Positions 36,101-43,626 of a DNA stretch of 64,000 nucleotides are shown here, piece after piece. The notes below the pieces were generated by a model that was not told the origin of the DNA, made no database searches, and saw nothing but the letters and a program-made list of their open reading frames with translations. Position numbers and translations under genes: made by a program. Position 1 is the first letter of the stretch, and each line of letters starts with the position of its first letter. Where the stretch lies: the NCBI GenBank assembly GCA_900100595.1, contig FMUA01000011.1, positions 1-64,000 of the forward strand. Reading direction: 5' to 3'. The DNA is from Ruminococcaceae bacterium P7 (GTDB lineage: Bacteria > Bacillota > Clostridia > Oscillospirales > Acutalibacteraceae).

Positions 36101-37634
36101 GTCCAAAACAGTGGATGATCAGGAAAAGGTTTACATCGATTTCGCCGGTCTTATCGGTCAGAAGGCTGTTGAATTCTCCAATGAGGGATTAGGGGTCAAG
36201 AACCTGATTTGTGACTACGACCTCTGGACCTCACAGAAAGCCGCGGTTACCGCATTGAGCACCGATCATTATTCCTACTTTGAAAAAGGCGTCCCGATTC
36301 ATTACAATACGCAAATACCACCGGAGGGTTCTCAGGCAGAAAATCCTCTCGAATATCATACGGACTACCTCGGCAAGCTGAAGAATCATCCGGATTACTC
36401 CGGTCAGGAAGAATCAAAGGATGAAAACTGGGTCAACTATTACGATTCCGAGGGAACCCCGATAGTAGAGGATGACTTGGAAGACAAATCTACTCAGGTA
36501 AAGAAGATCGTCGTTTGGTGCTACAATTATCCCAGACAGTACAGCGTGGATATTTACGGCGCCGGCAATGAGAATGATCTGATAGAGAAAAATGTTGACG
36601 GTCATACGATCTATGTTGCGGACAGCGAACGCACACAAACACAGCTGTCAGGTGCCGAAAGTGCGAAGTTCTATTACAACCAGCGCTTCGGCGACGCGAA
36701 AGGCGACCTGAGAGATGATAAAACAGGTCAGGATAACGCGGGCTTTGTTGAAAACTACGGCTTCCCGGGCTATACAGGCGTCCATCCCGCCGATTACGAA
36801 CTCTTAGCAGGTTCGGATGCTGCGGATGATTCGGGCAATCTGAAATTTGCGTACTGGGCGTATGACCGGGAGGGAACGCAGGTCGCTTCGGTTGAAAGAG
36901 ATTTCTGGTACCGTGTTACGACCGATACAACGCTCTACGCGGTATATGCGAGGGATGGCTCTGCTCCCGGTTTTTCGATCTCGGCAGACACGAACGACAC
37001 CTATGTGGATAACAACGGCGTATCCAGAACACGTCTGAATATTTTCGGAAGCGTATTCGGAGCGCCCGCCTATGATAAAAACGTTCAGAAGTTGGCGTTC
37101 GCCACGATTTCGCTGAGCACGCAAATCAGGGACAATCCCGAGGTCTATACACCGCAGAAGATCAACGAGCTGTTTGTGCAGTATAAAGATCAGCTGAAGG
37201 ATATCATTAAAAAGAACGATGACGCTAACGGCAGCAAAAAGTTCTCGGGCGCGGAATCCTATTACAAGACGCATATTGATCCGGATACGGGAGAGCGTGT
37301 GTTCGATACCGTTTGGGACGAGGAAACAGAAACGTACGTCAAGGTTCTGGATCTGACGCTGACAACAAGGGGCTTTATTTACACCGTAACGACAAACGGC
37401 AATCAGCCCGCTGCGGGTGAAGCCACCATCGAGCTCACCAACAAGAACAGGGCTCATTTTACAGCCAACTACAAAACATCAGATTTGAATATTAACGGCA
37501 CAGGCTCAAACGGCAATACATGTATGCTGTATTGCGGCGCACTGAAATTTAAGAATGAATGGAGCGTAAGTACCAACTGCTTGATTTACCATAACGGCGC
37601 AGTGGTTGGAAATACTGAGTCTGAATGGCCGTGA
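30108..37634 (+). CDS. Giant secreted GG-repeat protein, section after the TAG
   Basis: Same frame as the preceding section, separated only by the amber codon. The first ATG (30108) has no ribosome site, so independent translation is doubtful. It holds about 25 more GG[FY]xG motifs (for example 'AGGFVGYAD', 'AGGYVGLMRSG') at 60-120-residue spacing. A Cna_B-type domain starts near 'IDLTVQKVWKDNNNENGARP' (35,613) and is followed by about 550 residues with 'YDRYHDHSSYAG'-like segments. The end (GNTESEWP) has no LPXTG, membrane helix or dockerin. A large cell-surface adhesin is the best description. The 37646 small ORF follows after 11 bases. Confidence 0.7.
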   Translation: MGVSPSAILGCHVYTNGLEVEAASKTVSNKTVGGNNAGGLVGRGDAVYIGPTDTESLTQLAEWNSGTIKTPSSEETGIIITGVKSVRADQNCAGGVAGYVGSAAFQGLLNNVAGLGNFIGFNVRDVSLTGISGGYTVTTGKEKAGGGFGVAVGGTITNVSLNELKEVTAYNRAAGFVAVAGPGELVGTGGLTVNLLGLDRLVKANNLLNVGQGVEVHITDCTVTGIDKGFDVSTTGTNIGDAADDFIAAGFIADSNSAKITNSHVDKLNTVISDTTFGYAGGFVGMSSTGGLAEIADLDNLSIGGDAQLEDGYYLIKAGYEKKDIIGMFTSDPKNWGEYILNVKLTAGDTIKVVYVENDTFTTWYPESGDGYTVDDDHAGAVTVHFSKTKKPLSMNLLDHHLKIDKEEDNLHGLDSFIDKENAVINVNGLVSAIGYLIPSYTNCTTTFISSENLNDAKVEANVAGGFVADLESGTVDNTNIRRVDSAENPKWTKSIRRVYDPDTIYAESDHDHSDTVDKQFAVFNINNVAGQAYGGGFGGKLRSGALADAGKGISILGDLHIGKTKLGINLNGLAKVMNTYVPYVKHAGVYSENGFIVTAKTIRANDSRSGSAGGFAGLMSGAQVSSSDVYQLKNTSVSAPADLESVEADSYFGSASHYAVTGGRFAGGYVGNADIGSAASVGDGLGVLGSAVALDDAVKALSVVVTTIEHSDVQGAPGGFSAIAGNGLLGKAGGFAGEIAGAHIQNSHCKNFYYMIGQEAAGGYVGSMKPGDAADLLGDASILGLVSVRGSLASLLEDFVPTIRNSTTSCVPCGGAVRAQASSDSGNQRGCAGGYCGHNEGGSIWGNDTHTWQKQNDGVVGSMNFGHDTEGNYTGERHIATAWRIRSVYGAEYAGGYTGFMEAADTASTGNIKLLGGILGTVSNPLSILSVVYPTEKNTAVYGPLKNLDSDTWDKWVRKIAKYGGYGLDIIEAIRENPDIVFGEDAKYYYGCNVVAGRSVVSEINGDNEVWPITEGGDAGGYVGLMRSGVITNGQSHDMKEIRAMRAAGGFAGSMQTGGAASFGEVDLLGDTLKLNLGQLIPGAVQVFVPKVENSSVEGWQSGLTVTAKGAPPADENNEEENKTDPDLAYRCGYAGGYVGAAYGAQIWGNKDPKTGCNVSNLLKVNGTNAVGGYAGLTTAASIADVNPHTTQTGLVQGILDTLIQSPADLVSVLNATITTIYHAKADAADSSFGFVVEGVDGKIPLYAGGFAGTLAATIIGDKDYVPTEARPSDVVVEDLRSADGQYYAGGFFGYADVTGVAEISDNAHTSILMDAVTAQQVDVLSVFRPKVYKSEVNGVSDGIIVRADKQDTLATLSETRYSGCAGGFGGAMMNGIVNDSKVNNLNKVEGLNYVGGFIGHMGKSGVVNAGQVGALNELVNLTAGVVDVFSTHTRNCEVNGIASGAVINAKGGTEPIAGGFVGYADVSKINDCHVDQLKLVNSSRIAGGFVGKTDMHYLVNLEAGSPVVELLLQVVTLLVKALYLDKAEELNAINAQLGNLFGLALLSDGNLLYVNLFGLKVSVSLAKAEEGSGQTDAAVITIGDSVVALPCNANGLTGDSNENANVVINLIKGNRTRIDSCSVTGIGTGYDVYGGGATNEKDGSGENGMAGGFVGYNYEGKLIGNDMYYCDVVRGAPRLTGPFSGNTYLQSVYSFNSIPKIEGEQTVRENNVQKTYKNTYRVYRVTTKTRAVTGNDRQIGKTGTEDGAYMRFDVSHLAEPITLNNGETYDKVFGKWNGAKLAAADGTGNADPINVYVSSAKAVLMLDTPFDANDDSLVPDPGAKKDPCIKTIDLTVQKVWKDNNNENGARPDKIKVELYRQAYDENGAKQGDPEQYTVGADSDGWFIISADDHEREDSATWTRVIKDLPVVVENGNTYTYYTYEVREAPVIGYTSDITHQEKESTPIAKITNTPEKFVIEFKYYDRYHDHSSYAGINDKETIYQFELDGIPRDFVKSKTVDDQEKVYIDFAGLIGQKAVEFSNEGLGVKNLICDYDLWTSQKAAVTALSTDHYSYFEKGVPIHYNTQIPPEGSQAENPLEYHTDYLGKLKNHPDYSGQEESKDENWVNYYDSEGTPIVEDDLEDKSTQVKKIVVWCYNYPRQYSVDIYGAGNENDLIEKNVDGHTIYVADSERTQTQLSGAESAKFYYNQRFGDAKGDLRDDKTGQDNAGFVENYGFPGYTGVHPADYELLAGSDAADDSGNLKFAYWAYDREGTQVASVERDFWYRVTTDTTLYAVYARDGSAPGFSISADTNDTYVDNNGVSRTRLNIFGSVFGAPAYDKNVQKLAFATISLSTQIRDNPEVYTPQKINELFVQYKDQLKDIIKKNDDANGSKKFSGAESYYKTHIDPDTGERVFDTVWDEETETYVKVLDLTLTTRGFIYTVTTNGNQPAAGEATIELTNKNRAHFTANYKTSDLNINGTGSNGNTCMLYCGALKFKNEWSVSTNCLIYHNGAVVGNTESEWP

Positions 37635-37645
37635 GGAGGGGTTAG

Positions 37646-37780
37646 TTGAAAAGCTTATATAATTCACCTGAATTTGAGACGATCAAAATGGACTTCAACA
37701 TCGCCATGTGTACCGGGTTTACCCCTTCCGCGGAGACTGTTGTTGAGGGTGAGGAAGAATTTATGGACGGCGATCCCTGA
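37646..37780 (+). CDS. Small acidic protein downstream of a giant secreted protein
   Basis: A 44-codon ORF starting with TTG, with GGAGGGG five bases upstream. It reads (M)KSLYNSPEFETIKMDFNI and ends in an acidic tail (VVEGEEEFMDGDP). The N-terminal pattern K.LY..PEFE.I.. recurs in the ORF at 40446 (EEKYERTELEVIRFQTGD), which also directly follows a secreted-protein gene. It has no signal peptide or membrane helix. I know no function. Very short length lowers confidence, but the ribosome site, position and shared motif argue that it is real. Confidence 0.55.
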   Translation: MKSLYNSPEFETIKMDFNIAMCTGFTPSAETVVEGEEEFMDGDP

Positions 37781-37811
37781 CGAGCCAATTATTCCGACTG
37801 TAAAATAATAA

Positions 37812-37850
37812 CATCAGGCGGTAGCCTTAAACAGTTGCCGCCTGATTTGA
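37812..37850 (+). terminator. Terminator before the dockerin gene
   Basis: CATCAGGCGG (37812-37821) pairs with CCGCCTGAT (37838-37846), followed by TTG. Weak T-run. Confidence 0.6.
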
Positions 37851-37866
37851 ATTACGGGAAACGCTT

Positions 37867-38892
37867 ATGAAATTATTGAGAAAACTTATCGTTACACCAT
37901 TGATTCTCTCGTTGTTGGCGGCATGCTTTTGTCTGCACGCGTCGGCAATGGTCATTTATGACGGTGACTTCGGCTTTGAGGTAAATGCCTCGAAGAACGA
38001 GGCGAGGCTTGTCAAATATATCGGAAACGGCGGGGCTGTTACGCTTCCCGCGTATTATCGGGATTATCCCGTAACGGTTATCGACAGAAACGCTTTTTCG
38101 GGGAATACCGCGATCACGGAGCTGGTGTTTTCCGAAACAAACACGACCGTTGCGGAATACGCGTTTATGAGCTGCACCTCTCTGGAAACGGTTACGATCC
38201 CCGAAAACGTCGTCAGCTTCGGCGACAGAGTGTTTGCAAAGTGTACCTCGTTGAAAACTGTCACGATGCAGTCTGACATCGTCAGCATGCCGACAAACAT
38301 TTTTTCGGGCTGCAGCTCGCTGGAGAATCTGACGCTGAATGAGAACATCGCGGAGTTCAGCTACGGCTGCTTCAACGGATGTTCTTCCCTGACCGACCTG
38401 GACTTTGTATCCAACGGCGTGCTGCTTCAATCCTATGCCTTCAACGGCACGGGAGCGGAGTCGGTGGTTCTGTCCGATTCGCTTCTCGCGATCCCGAAAT
38501 ATGCTTTCACCAATTGTCCGAACCTGAGGTACGTGACAATTCCCGAAAGTGTCACGCTCATTCAGCCGAAAGCGTGTGACTGGGAAAACGTGACGATCCG
38601 CTGTTACGAAAATTCCGCTGCTCACAGCTTTGCAGAGGAGAATAACCTTTCTTATGTATTGCTCCGTAAGGTGATGCTCGGCAACGTCAATAACGACGGA
38701 GAAGTCAACATCACCGACGTGACGACGATCCAGCAGTATCTGGCTGAGATGGCAGAATTTGACGAGCTGCAGCAGGCTGCGGCGGACGCCAATCGTGACA
38801 ATACGCTGGATATTTCCGACGCGACAGCGCTGCAGATGTATCTGGCGGGCTATGAACAGGTTTATCCGATCGGACAGTTTCTGACGCTGTAA
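37867..38892 (+). CDS. Secreted BspA-type LRR protein with type I dockerin
   Basis: 341 residues: signal peptide (1-28), then LRR_5/BspA-like leucine-rich repeats from about 50 to 260 ('AFMSCTSLETVTIPENVVSF', 'VFAKCTSLKTVTM', 'IFSGCSSLENLTL'), and a type I dockerin at about 274-335. The dockerin has two calcium-binding repeats, 'GNVNNDGEVNITDVTTIQQY' and 'ADANRDNTLDISDATALQMY'. Dockerins plug enzymes and other proteins into cohesins on scaffoldins or the cell surface, so this protein probably joins a cellulosome-like assembly or binds a surface cohesin. No cohesin gene is in the window. The ribosome site is weak. Confidence 0.88.
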   Translation: MKLLRKLIVTPLILSLLAACFCLHASAMVIYDGDFGFEVNASKNEARLVKYIGNGGAVTLPAYYRDYPVTVIDRNAFSGNTAITELVFSETNTTVAEYAFMSCTSLETVTIPENVVSFGDRVFAKCTSLKTVTMQSDIVSMPTNIFSGCSSLENLTLNENIAEFSYGCFNGCSSLTDLDFVSNGVLLQSYAFNGTGAESVVLSDSLLAIPKYAFTNCPNLRYVTIPESVTLIQPKACDWENVTIRCYENSAAHSFAEENNLSYVLLRKVMLGNVNNDGEVNITDVTTIQQYLAEMAEFDELQQAAADANRDNTLDISDATALQMYLAGYEQVYPIGQFLTL

Positions 38893-38957
38893 TATCCGCA
38901 GGCTGTTCGTAAAAAATCTCGATAGCCGATTCACAAGCAGAATAATCAATGAACCCG

Positions 38958-38992
38958 GGCAGAAGAAAACGCGTTTTTCTTCTGCCTTTTTT
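38958..38992 (+). terminator. Terminator after the dockerin gene
   Basis: GGCAGAAGAAAA/TTTTTCTTCTGCC with a CGCG centre, followed by TTTTTT. Confidence 0.9.
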
Positions 38993-39297
38993 GATTGATA
39001 CCAATTGCTATGTGATTGATGAACCGTATAAGCCGAATACAGCAGCTTTACATAAGCACGACATTGAATTATTAGAGGCTTCCTTAAGCAATAAAAATTG
39101 TCAGGGCTGATTTTATGGAAATATAAAGTCAGGCTTTTTTGGTTTAAAAAAATTATGTCCCACCGTCGATGAATATTTAACGAGATGAATATACAAATAT
39201 TGAATGATTTATTTTGTTTTATCGGGCATATTCTGATTGACTTTTGTCCGGCAAAGTAAGTATAAAAAATAAATAATGTTTTCAGGAGGTAGTGTTA
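38993..39297. other. Gene-free stretch before the second secreted protein
   Basis: No convincing gene. An open stretch without a start (39,000-39,107, reading DTNCYVIDEPYKP...) may be a fragment of unknown origin. At 39,158-39,176 the sequence CCCACCGTCGATGAATATT resembles 63,964-63,983 near the right end of the window (CCCGCCGTTGATGAATACTT). Confidence 0.35.
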
Positions 39298-40449
39298 ATG
39301 AAGCTGCTCAAAAAGTCAGCTGCGAAAACTGTGAGTATACTGTTATCGTTCGTGATGATTCTCAGCCTGTTCACTGTTATCCCCGTGCCGGTACAGGCGG
39401 CGGAGGTTTGCACCGACATACTGACGGTGGACGATATCGGCGCGACAGGGACGAATTATGTGAATTGGACGGCGCGGTCCGGCGAAAATCACACGTCGAT
39501 CGGGTCTGCTGCCGTTTATTCCGGCAACTCGGCAAAGGGTAACGGCGGTATCCAGCTGCGCAGCAAGAGTCAATCGGGCGTCGTCACAACCGTCTCGGGC
39601 GGTATTGTGCGTAAGATCACCGTCGCGTGGGTCGACACCGACCGGAACAACGACAGGTATCTGGATGTATACGGCAGCAATACCGCGTATTCCTCGGCTG
39701 CCGATCTCTATAGCGATGCGCGCGGTACTTTGCTCGGTACCTTTTTCTATAACGACGCTTCCTACAATGAGGCAGACGGCGTTTATTACAGCGAGGTGGA
39801 GGTTTCGGGTAATTACAGTTTCTTCGGTTTCCGTTCTCAAAAGGACGCTTTGTATCTTTCTTCCGTCACTGTCGACTGGGAGATATCTGACGTTAACAGG
39901 GTGTGGAATTGGGCGGCTGACTACAGTTCCGCCACCTGCACCTTCACCGATGAATCGGAAAGTCATACCGAAGACGCGGCGATCACGAGCGAAGTCACCA
40001 AGCAGCCTTCTTATCTTGCGGAGGGCGTGCTGACTCATACCGCGACCGTGGTTTACAACGGCGTGACGTATCGCGACGTACAGACCGAGCCGATTGACAA
40101 GCCGGAATTTGGGGGAAGCGTGCCCTATATCGATGAAAACGGCGGCCTGACGGATTCGCCCGCCGGCACGCAACTTCTGACCGGTAACGAGGGCAATCTC
40201 AGCGACGGATGGTATACCTTCGCCGCGGATACTTCCGTCGACAATCTCACGTTCAGCGGTGACGTGAGGCTCGTTTTGTGCGACGGCGTGACCGTATCCT
40301 CAAACGGCAATTTCACTGTCAACGGTACGCTGATCGTTTACGGACAGAGCACCAACAGCGGTATCCTTGCCGGAATCGCTTCCGGCGGCAATACGATCAT
40401 CGGCGGCAGCGGAAACCTGATCATCAACGGCGGCTCATATAACAGATGA
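39298..40449 (+). CDS. Secreted protein, beta-rich, probably truncated
   Basis: 383 residues with a signal peptide ending near 'VIPVPVQAAE'. Residues 40-200 read as a beta-sandwich or carbohydrate-binding-like module ('ITVAWVDTDRNNDRYLDVYGSNTAY', 'YFFGFRSQKDALYLSSVTVDW'). The rest includes 'VWNWAADYSSATCTFT' (a short repeat type seen in clostridial surface proteins) and ends in the first turns of a beta-helix ('VTVSSNGNFTVNGTLIVYGQ', 'GNLIINGGSYNR'). The stop falls where such helices normally continue, so the C-terminus may be lost. AGGAGG precedes the ATG at 39298. The small ORF at 40446 overlaps its stop by 4 bp. Confidence 0.7.
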   Translation: MKLLKKSAAKTVSILLSFVMILSLFTVIPVPVQAAEVCTDILTVDDIGATGTNYVNWTARSGENHTSIGSAAVYSGNSAKGNGGIQLRSKSQSGVVTTVSGGIVRKITVAWVDTDRNNDRYLDVYGSNTAYSSAADLYSDARGTLLGTFFYNDASYNEADGVYYSEVEVSGNYSFFGFRSQKDALYLSSVTVDWEISDVNRVWNWAADYSSATCTFTDESESHTEDAAITSEVTKQPSYLAEGVLTHTATVVYNGVTYRDVQTEPIDKPEFGGSVPYIDENGGLTDSPAGTQLLTGNEGNLSDGWYTFAADTSVDNLTFSGDVRLVLCDGVTVSSNGNFTVNGTLIVYGQSTNSGILAGIASGGNTIIGGSGNLIINGGSYNR

Positions 40450-40562
40450 AAGAAGAAAAGTATGAGCGCACCGAGCTGGAAGTCATCCGATTTCAGACCG
40501 GGGACGTCATCACGACAAGCCCCGTCTTTGAAGAGGACGAAGTCTCAGAAATCATTAAATAG
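40446..40562 (+). CDS. Small acidic protein coupled to a secreted-protein gene
   Basis: 38 codons, MKEEKYERTELEVIRFQTGD followed by VITTSPVFEEDEVSEIIK. The ATG overlaps the TGA of the preceding secreted-protein gene (ATGA), so it is translationally coupled. Eleven of 38 residues are acidic; no signal peptide or membrane helix. It shares the Y...E.E.I.. pattern with the small ORF at 37646. The consensus 'KY.kPElEvI.f...DViTtS' is familiar to me from small Clostridia proteins without assigned function, but I cannot verify this here. Confidence 0.6.
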   Translation: MKEEKYERTELEVIRFQTGDVITTSPVFEEDEVSEIIK

Positions 40563-40605
40563 ATAGAGGTTCCCTAATACACAATAGAATAACATTAAAA
40601 AGGCA

Positions 40606-40642
40606 ACGGATACGCTGTGTTTTACAGGGTATCCGTCTTTTT
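40606..40642 (+). terminator. Terminator after the small acidic ORF
   Basis: ACGGATAC (40606-40613) pairs with GTATCCGT (40629-40636), followed by CTTTTT. Confidence 0.82.
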
Positions 40643-40744
40643 AAAAAAATTTTTAAAAAAAGCCGTTTTTAGGGCTTTTTTGATGGAAGTTTGATGGATA
40701 GGGCATGTTATAATAAAATATGAATGCAAATATCAATCATCCCG

Positions 40745-42366
40745 ATGACCGAAAAAACATTCAAAGGACATCAAAGAGGATTTCCGTTTTACCGCAACCA
40801 ACGACATGGGCGTTTCATCGAGCGATAAAATTTACATTCGCCTTACCACAGATCGCAAAACGACTACGGTTTATGACGAAGACGGCAATCCCGTAGAGGA
40901 CAGCGTCCTCGCTTACACAACGTATCCTCCCGTGGATACCGGTCTCGAGTTTGTACAGCCTCCGGGAGAGATTCCCGAAATGACCGATATGTCAATAATT
41001 GACGATGAGGACTTTATGGCTGACTATATCAGGCTACCGATTTTGGGCTCCATAAACGCACTGTTCAGATCAGATAAACTTATATTCAGCCTTCAGCCTC
41101 TCCCCGGCGGCGGTCAGCGCATTTGCGTCGGATATACTCCCGCAAAGATCGCCGGAAAACCTGGGGAGAACAGCTTGAGCATACCAAAAAGAGTTACAGT
41201 GCTGCTTTAGGTGGTCTGGGCGATGCTGCAAAAGCGGCAAAGGATATGGCAGAAATGGCAAAAGACCTCAAGGGACAAGTGAATCAAAAGAGAGAAAATG
41301 GCGAAGGCCAGCTTGTACCGATGAAGAACGCAAGGGTCGGTCTCACCTTCGGACTTTACATAGACTAACCAAAACGACGACCGTACGGTTCTTCGCTATC
41401 AGATTTACGACAAGTCAACAAACAAGTGGCTCGGAACTCCCGGCGTGATTCAGGCTAAGGACGGCGGAAAGGATATTAACGGCGCGCTTGAGCCAAAGCT
41501 CACCGACGCGGGCGACAAGGTTATCATCACCTGGACGGCTCTTGTTCTTCCCGACGCTATTCACAATGACAGCGATTATCTCAAGAAGTACTTCAAACAG
41601 CGCAACGTTTACGCGGCTATTATCGAGAAGTCAGCGTTACAGTCGGCTTCTTACGACAATCCCGCTCAGTTTGACGGCTCTCTCATAAGCGAAAAGGGTA
41701 ACAACTGCTACGACACTGATCCTTCCGGCCTCTACTACAATGACGGAGATAAGGAATACTTTGCTGTGACCTACCTTTCCAGTGAGCTGAACCTTGACGA
41801 CGACGATTCACTCACAGAGCAAGAAAAGGCTATGAAGATGGCGTTAAACTCCTCAAACAACAGCTATGTTCGTACAGCGAAGTATAATGCAGATACAAAG
41901 ACCTGGGAAACTGTATTTGAAATTATGAAGCTGAACAGCACTTATGACGCAGCGACAAAGACCTGGACTCCCATTTCTACCAGCAATGCAACGTTGACCG
42001 GCAACAACCCCACCGTTATTGACCTTGACAACGTTATTTGGAAGGACTGGTTAATTTACTCATTCGCTGTTGACGAGGACAACGACCTTTCAACAGATGA
42101 AGACAGAGAGCTCTTTGTAAAGATCGAAAACCTCAAGACCGGCAACGCAACGGTCAATCAGATCACCAACGACGGTCAATATACCGACGCCGACGGAAAC
42201 AGCCATATAGGAGTAGCAAAGTCACGTCCTCAGCTTATCAGCAGCGGCGACTCTGTATATCTCTTCTGGCAGCGCGGAACACATGACGTAGCATGGCTCG
42301 ATCTCGGATGCGTTATCGACAGTGAGGATGCAGACGGCGACACAGGTCTTATCGTCGAAGAACCGT
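40745..42366 (+). pseudogene. Large surface protein, broken into three frames
   Basis: Three consecutive coding pieces lack a proper start and shift frame. Piece 1 (40745-41210; 'EDFRFTATNDMGVSSSDKIY'), piece 2 (about 41150-41368; 'SYSAALGGLGDAAKAAKDMA'), piece 3 (about 41370-42366; 'TVLRYQIYDKSTNKWLGTPG', then 'DSVYLFWQRGTHDVAWLDLG'). The content looks like one beta-propeller-like or adhesin protein. The 3' end is cut in the middle of an acidic segment and joins, at the shared string GAAGAACCG, a copy of the 3' end of the sortase gene found at 52072. No signal peptide remains. It is clearly decaying. Confidence 0.65.
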
Positions 42367-42577
42367 TTTTGATTATCTCCCTCAGCTCAGCGAGGGAGAT
42401 ATAGTCAGCGTGACGACCTACTTTGATACGCTTGATTACCGCGTCGCCGCCAAAAAGGAGATTACGGCGACGGAGACAAATGATTTATACATTTCAAAAG
42501 GAAAAGATTTGCTCACGCTGATTACTTGCGCGAGAATGGGAAAATCTCGCTACGAGGTCATTTGCGAGAGAGCGTGA
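42365..42577 (+). pseudogene. Sortase gene, 3' fragment (copy)
   Basis: The last 70 codons of the sortase at 52072-52890, including the catalytic-cysteine strand 'LLTLITCARMGKSRYEVICE'. The His-containing part and the signal anchor are absent. It lies in a different frame from the surface-protein fragment it is fused to, so it is unlikely to be translated. Confidence 0.85.
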
Positions 42578-42595
42578 CATGAAAGGAATAACAAT

Positions 42596-42721
42596 ATGAT
42601 AGGTTTTATTGCAGGCTTCTTCACAGGAGGCTTTTTCGGCGTTGTTCTCATGTGTATTCTGACCGTCGCCGGACGGAGCGACGAGCATACAGATATTCAC
42701 GACACAGAAAACAAAGGATAA
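42596..42721 (+). CDS. Small single-pass membrane protein (DUF3789-like), left copy
   Basis: 41 residues: one glycine-rich membrane helix (MIGFIAGFFTGGFFGVVLMC) and a polar tail (GRSDEHTDIHDTENKG). The form matches DUF3789, small proteins common on integrative elements of Firmicutes, function unknown. It differs from the copy at 52909 at three residues (F/I at 4, T/A at 23, V/A at 24). GAAAGG lies about eight bases before the ATG. Confidence 0.65.
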   Translation: MIGFIAGFFTGGFFGVVLMCILTVAGRSDEHTDIHDTENKG

Positions 42722-42764
42722 TTCTAAGCCACACACAAACAAGGATAAATCTATATTTTTTCAA

Positions 42765-42947
42765 TTAGCAGCAGACAAACCGATTTTTTCGCGGTATAAT
42801 ATCGATGGCAATACGCTCCTCAATATCTTTGTACTCTGAATCCGTATCACGCAGTTTGTTGACAACGGAGCTTAAATACTCCTCAAAACTGTTACTACAT
42901 CTGTCAATAAAGGTTTCCGCTTTTTCATACGCTTTCAATCCCATCAC
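42765..42947 (-). CDS. Short hypothetical protein, 3' end altered by the repeat junction
   Basis: 60 codons, helical: 'LKAYEKAETFIDRCSNSFEEYLSSVVNKLRDTDSEYKD'. GAGGTG overlaps the start. Its last 13 codons (IDIIPRKNRFVCC) fall inside the 452-bp repeat, whose other copy is not preceded by this gene, so the natural C-terminus was probably replaced at the junction. No family recognised. Confidence 0.4.
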   Translation of the reverse strand: MMGLKAYEKAETFIDRCSNSFEEYLSSVVNKLRDTDSEYKDIEERIAIDIIPRKNRFVCC

Positions 42948-42972
42948 CTCAAAAGCACTACTATATATATTA

Positions 42973-43152
42973 TTATATGTATTTTACCTTAATATTCTTT
43001 TTTCGAGCGCAGGACAGCTTGACGATTATTTCATCTATTACATCGGTATATCTCCCTTGTTCGATAAAGGAGTTTTTGAGATCAATCAGAGATTTCAGCA
43101 CCTCCGAGCGTTCTTCATTCGTTAGGTATATATGGTATTTGGGCGTTCTCAT
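42973..43152 (-). CDS. Small conserved mobile-element protein
   Basis: 59 residues: MRTPKYHIYLTNEERSEVLK, then SLIDLKNSFIEQGRYTDVID and a basic end (ARKKNIKVKYI). I recognise this pattern as a small protein frequent on conjugative or integrative elements of gut Firmicutes; its function is not known. The ATG at 43152 has AAGGAAGTG upstream; a longer frame adds seven codons. It lies upstream of the 42947 ORF on the same strand. Confidence 0.65.
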   Translation of the reverse strand: MRTPKYHIYLTNEERSEVLKSLIDLKNSFIEQGRYTDVIDEIIVKLSCARKKNIKVKYI

Positions 43153-43241
43153 AAAATCACTTCCTTCTGCCATTATTATATGTCAGAAGCTGCCGCAGCT
43201 CAATTTTGCGAACGAACTACCACCATACCGCACACCTAACT

Positions 43242-43358
43242 CTGTTAGCAGGGCTTTTGAGGGATTTTTCCTGCTGTTAGCAAGAAAGCGATTTTTGTTA
43301 GCAAAAACGGCGATTTCGTGCTAACATCTGTTAGATTACCGCACACTTTTGTTAGCAC
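43242..43358. repeat. TGTTAGCA iterated repeats
   Basis: Copies of (C/T)TGTTAGCA occur near 43242, 43274, 43296 and 43349, with a variant TGTTAGAT at 43329 and an inverted TGCTAACA at 43319. Such arrays near att sites are typical arm-type binding sites of tyrosine integrases. They lie just left of the tRNA-Arg 3' fragment, outside the 43.5-55.2 kb element. Confidence 0.65.
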
Positions 43359-43430
43359 GATATGGATAAGCGAAAGCCGTAAAAAGAGAAAAGCCGCTTT
43401 CGATGAAAAATCATCAAAAACGGCTTAAAA

Positions 43431-43475
43431 TGGCGTCCTCGGCGGGATTCGAACCCACGGCCTTCCGCTTAGGAG
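43431..43475 (-). pseudogene. tRNA-Arg(CCT) 3' half, left attachment site
   Basis: On the minus strand this is the anticodon loop onward (CTCCTAAG), anticodon 3' stem, variable loop, T-arm (GTGGGTTCGAATCCCGC), acceptor 3' strand CGAGGAC, discriminator G and an encoded CCA. The 5' half is replaced by element DNA. Joined through CTTAGGAG to the fragment at 55221-55260 it gives a tRNA with every stem paired, so the two were one gene. Confidence 0.88.
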
Positions 43476-43626
43476 CGAAGTGTTCCTTTTGATACGCTGT
43501 GTTACATAGTTCCACCAACACTCAAAAAATCCAGTAAACATGGGGGTTTAGCAAACCTCCGCTTATTACCTCGTTTTGTGCAGTTTTGTCACATTTCGGG
43601 CTGTTTTGGGGTGTTTTTCAAAGGTC

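Larger units (their letters stand above)
42357..42808 (+). repeat. 452-bp direct repeat, left copy
   Basis: About 98% identical to 52670-53122 (roughly nine substitutions and one T-run indel by eye). It contains the 3' end of a sortase gene, a small DUF3789-like ORF and the following 90 bases up to ATCGATGG, where the copies diverge. Confidence 0.93.
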
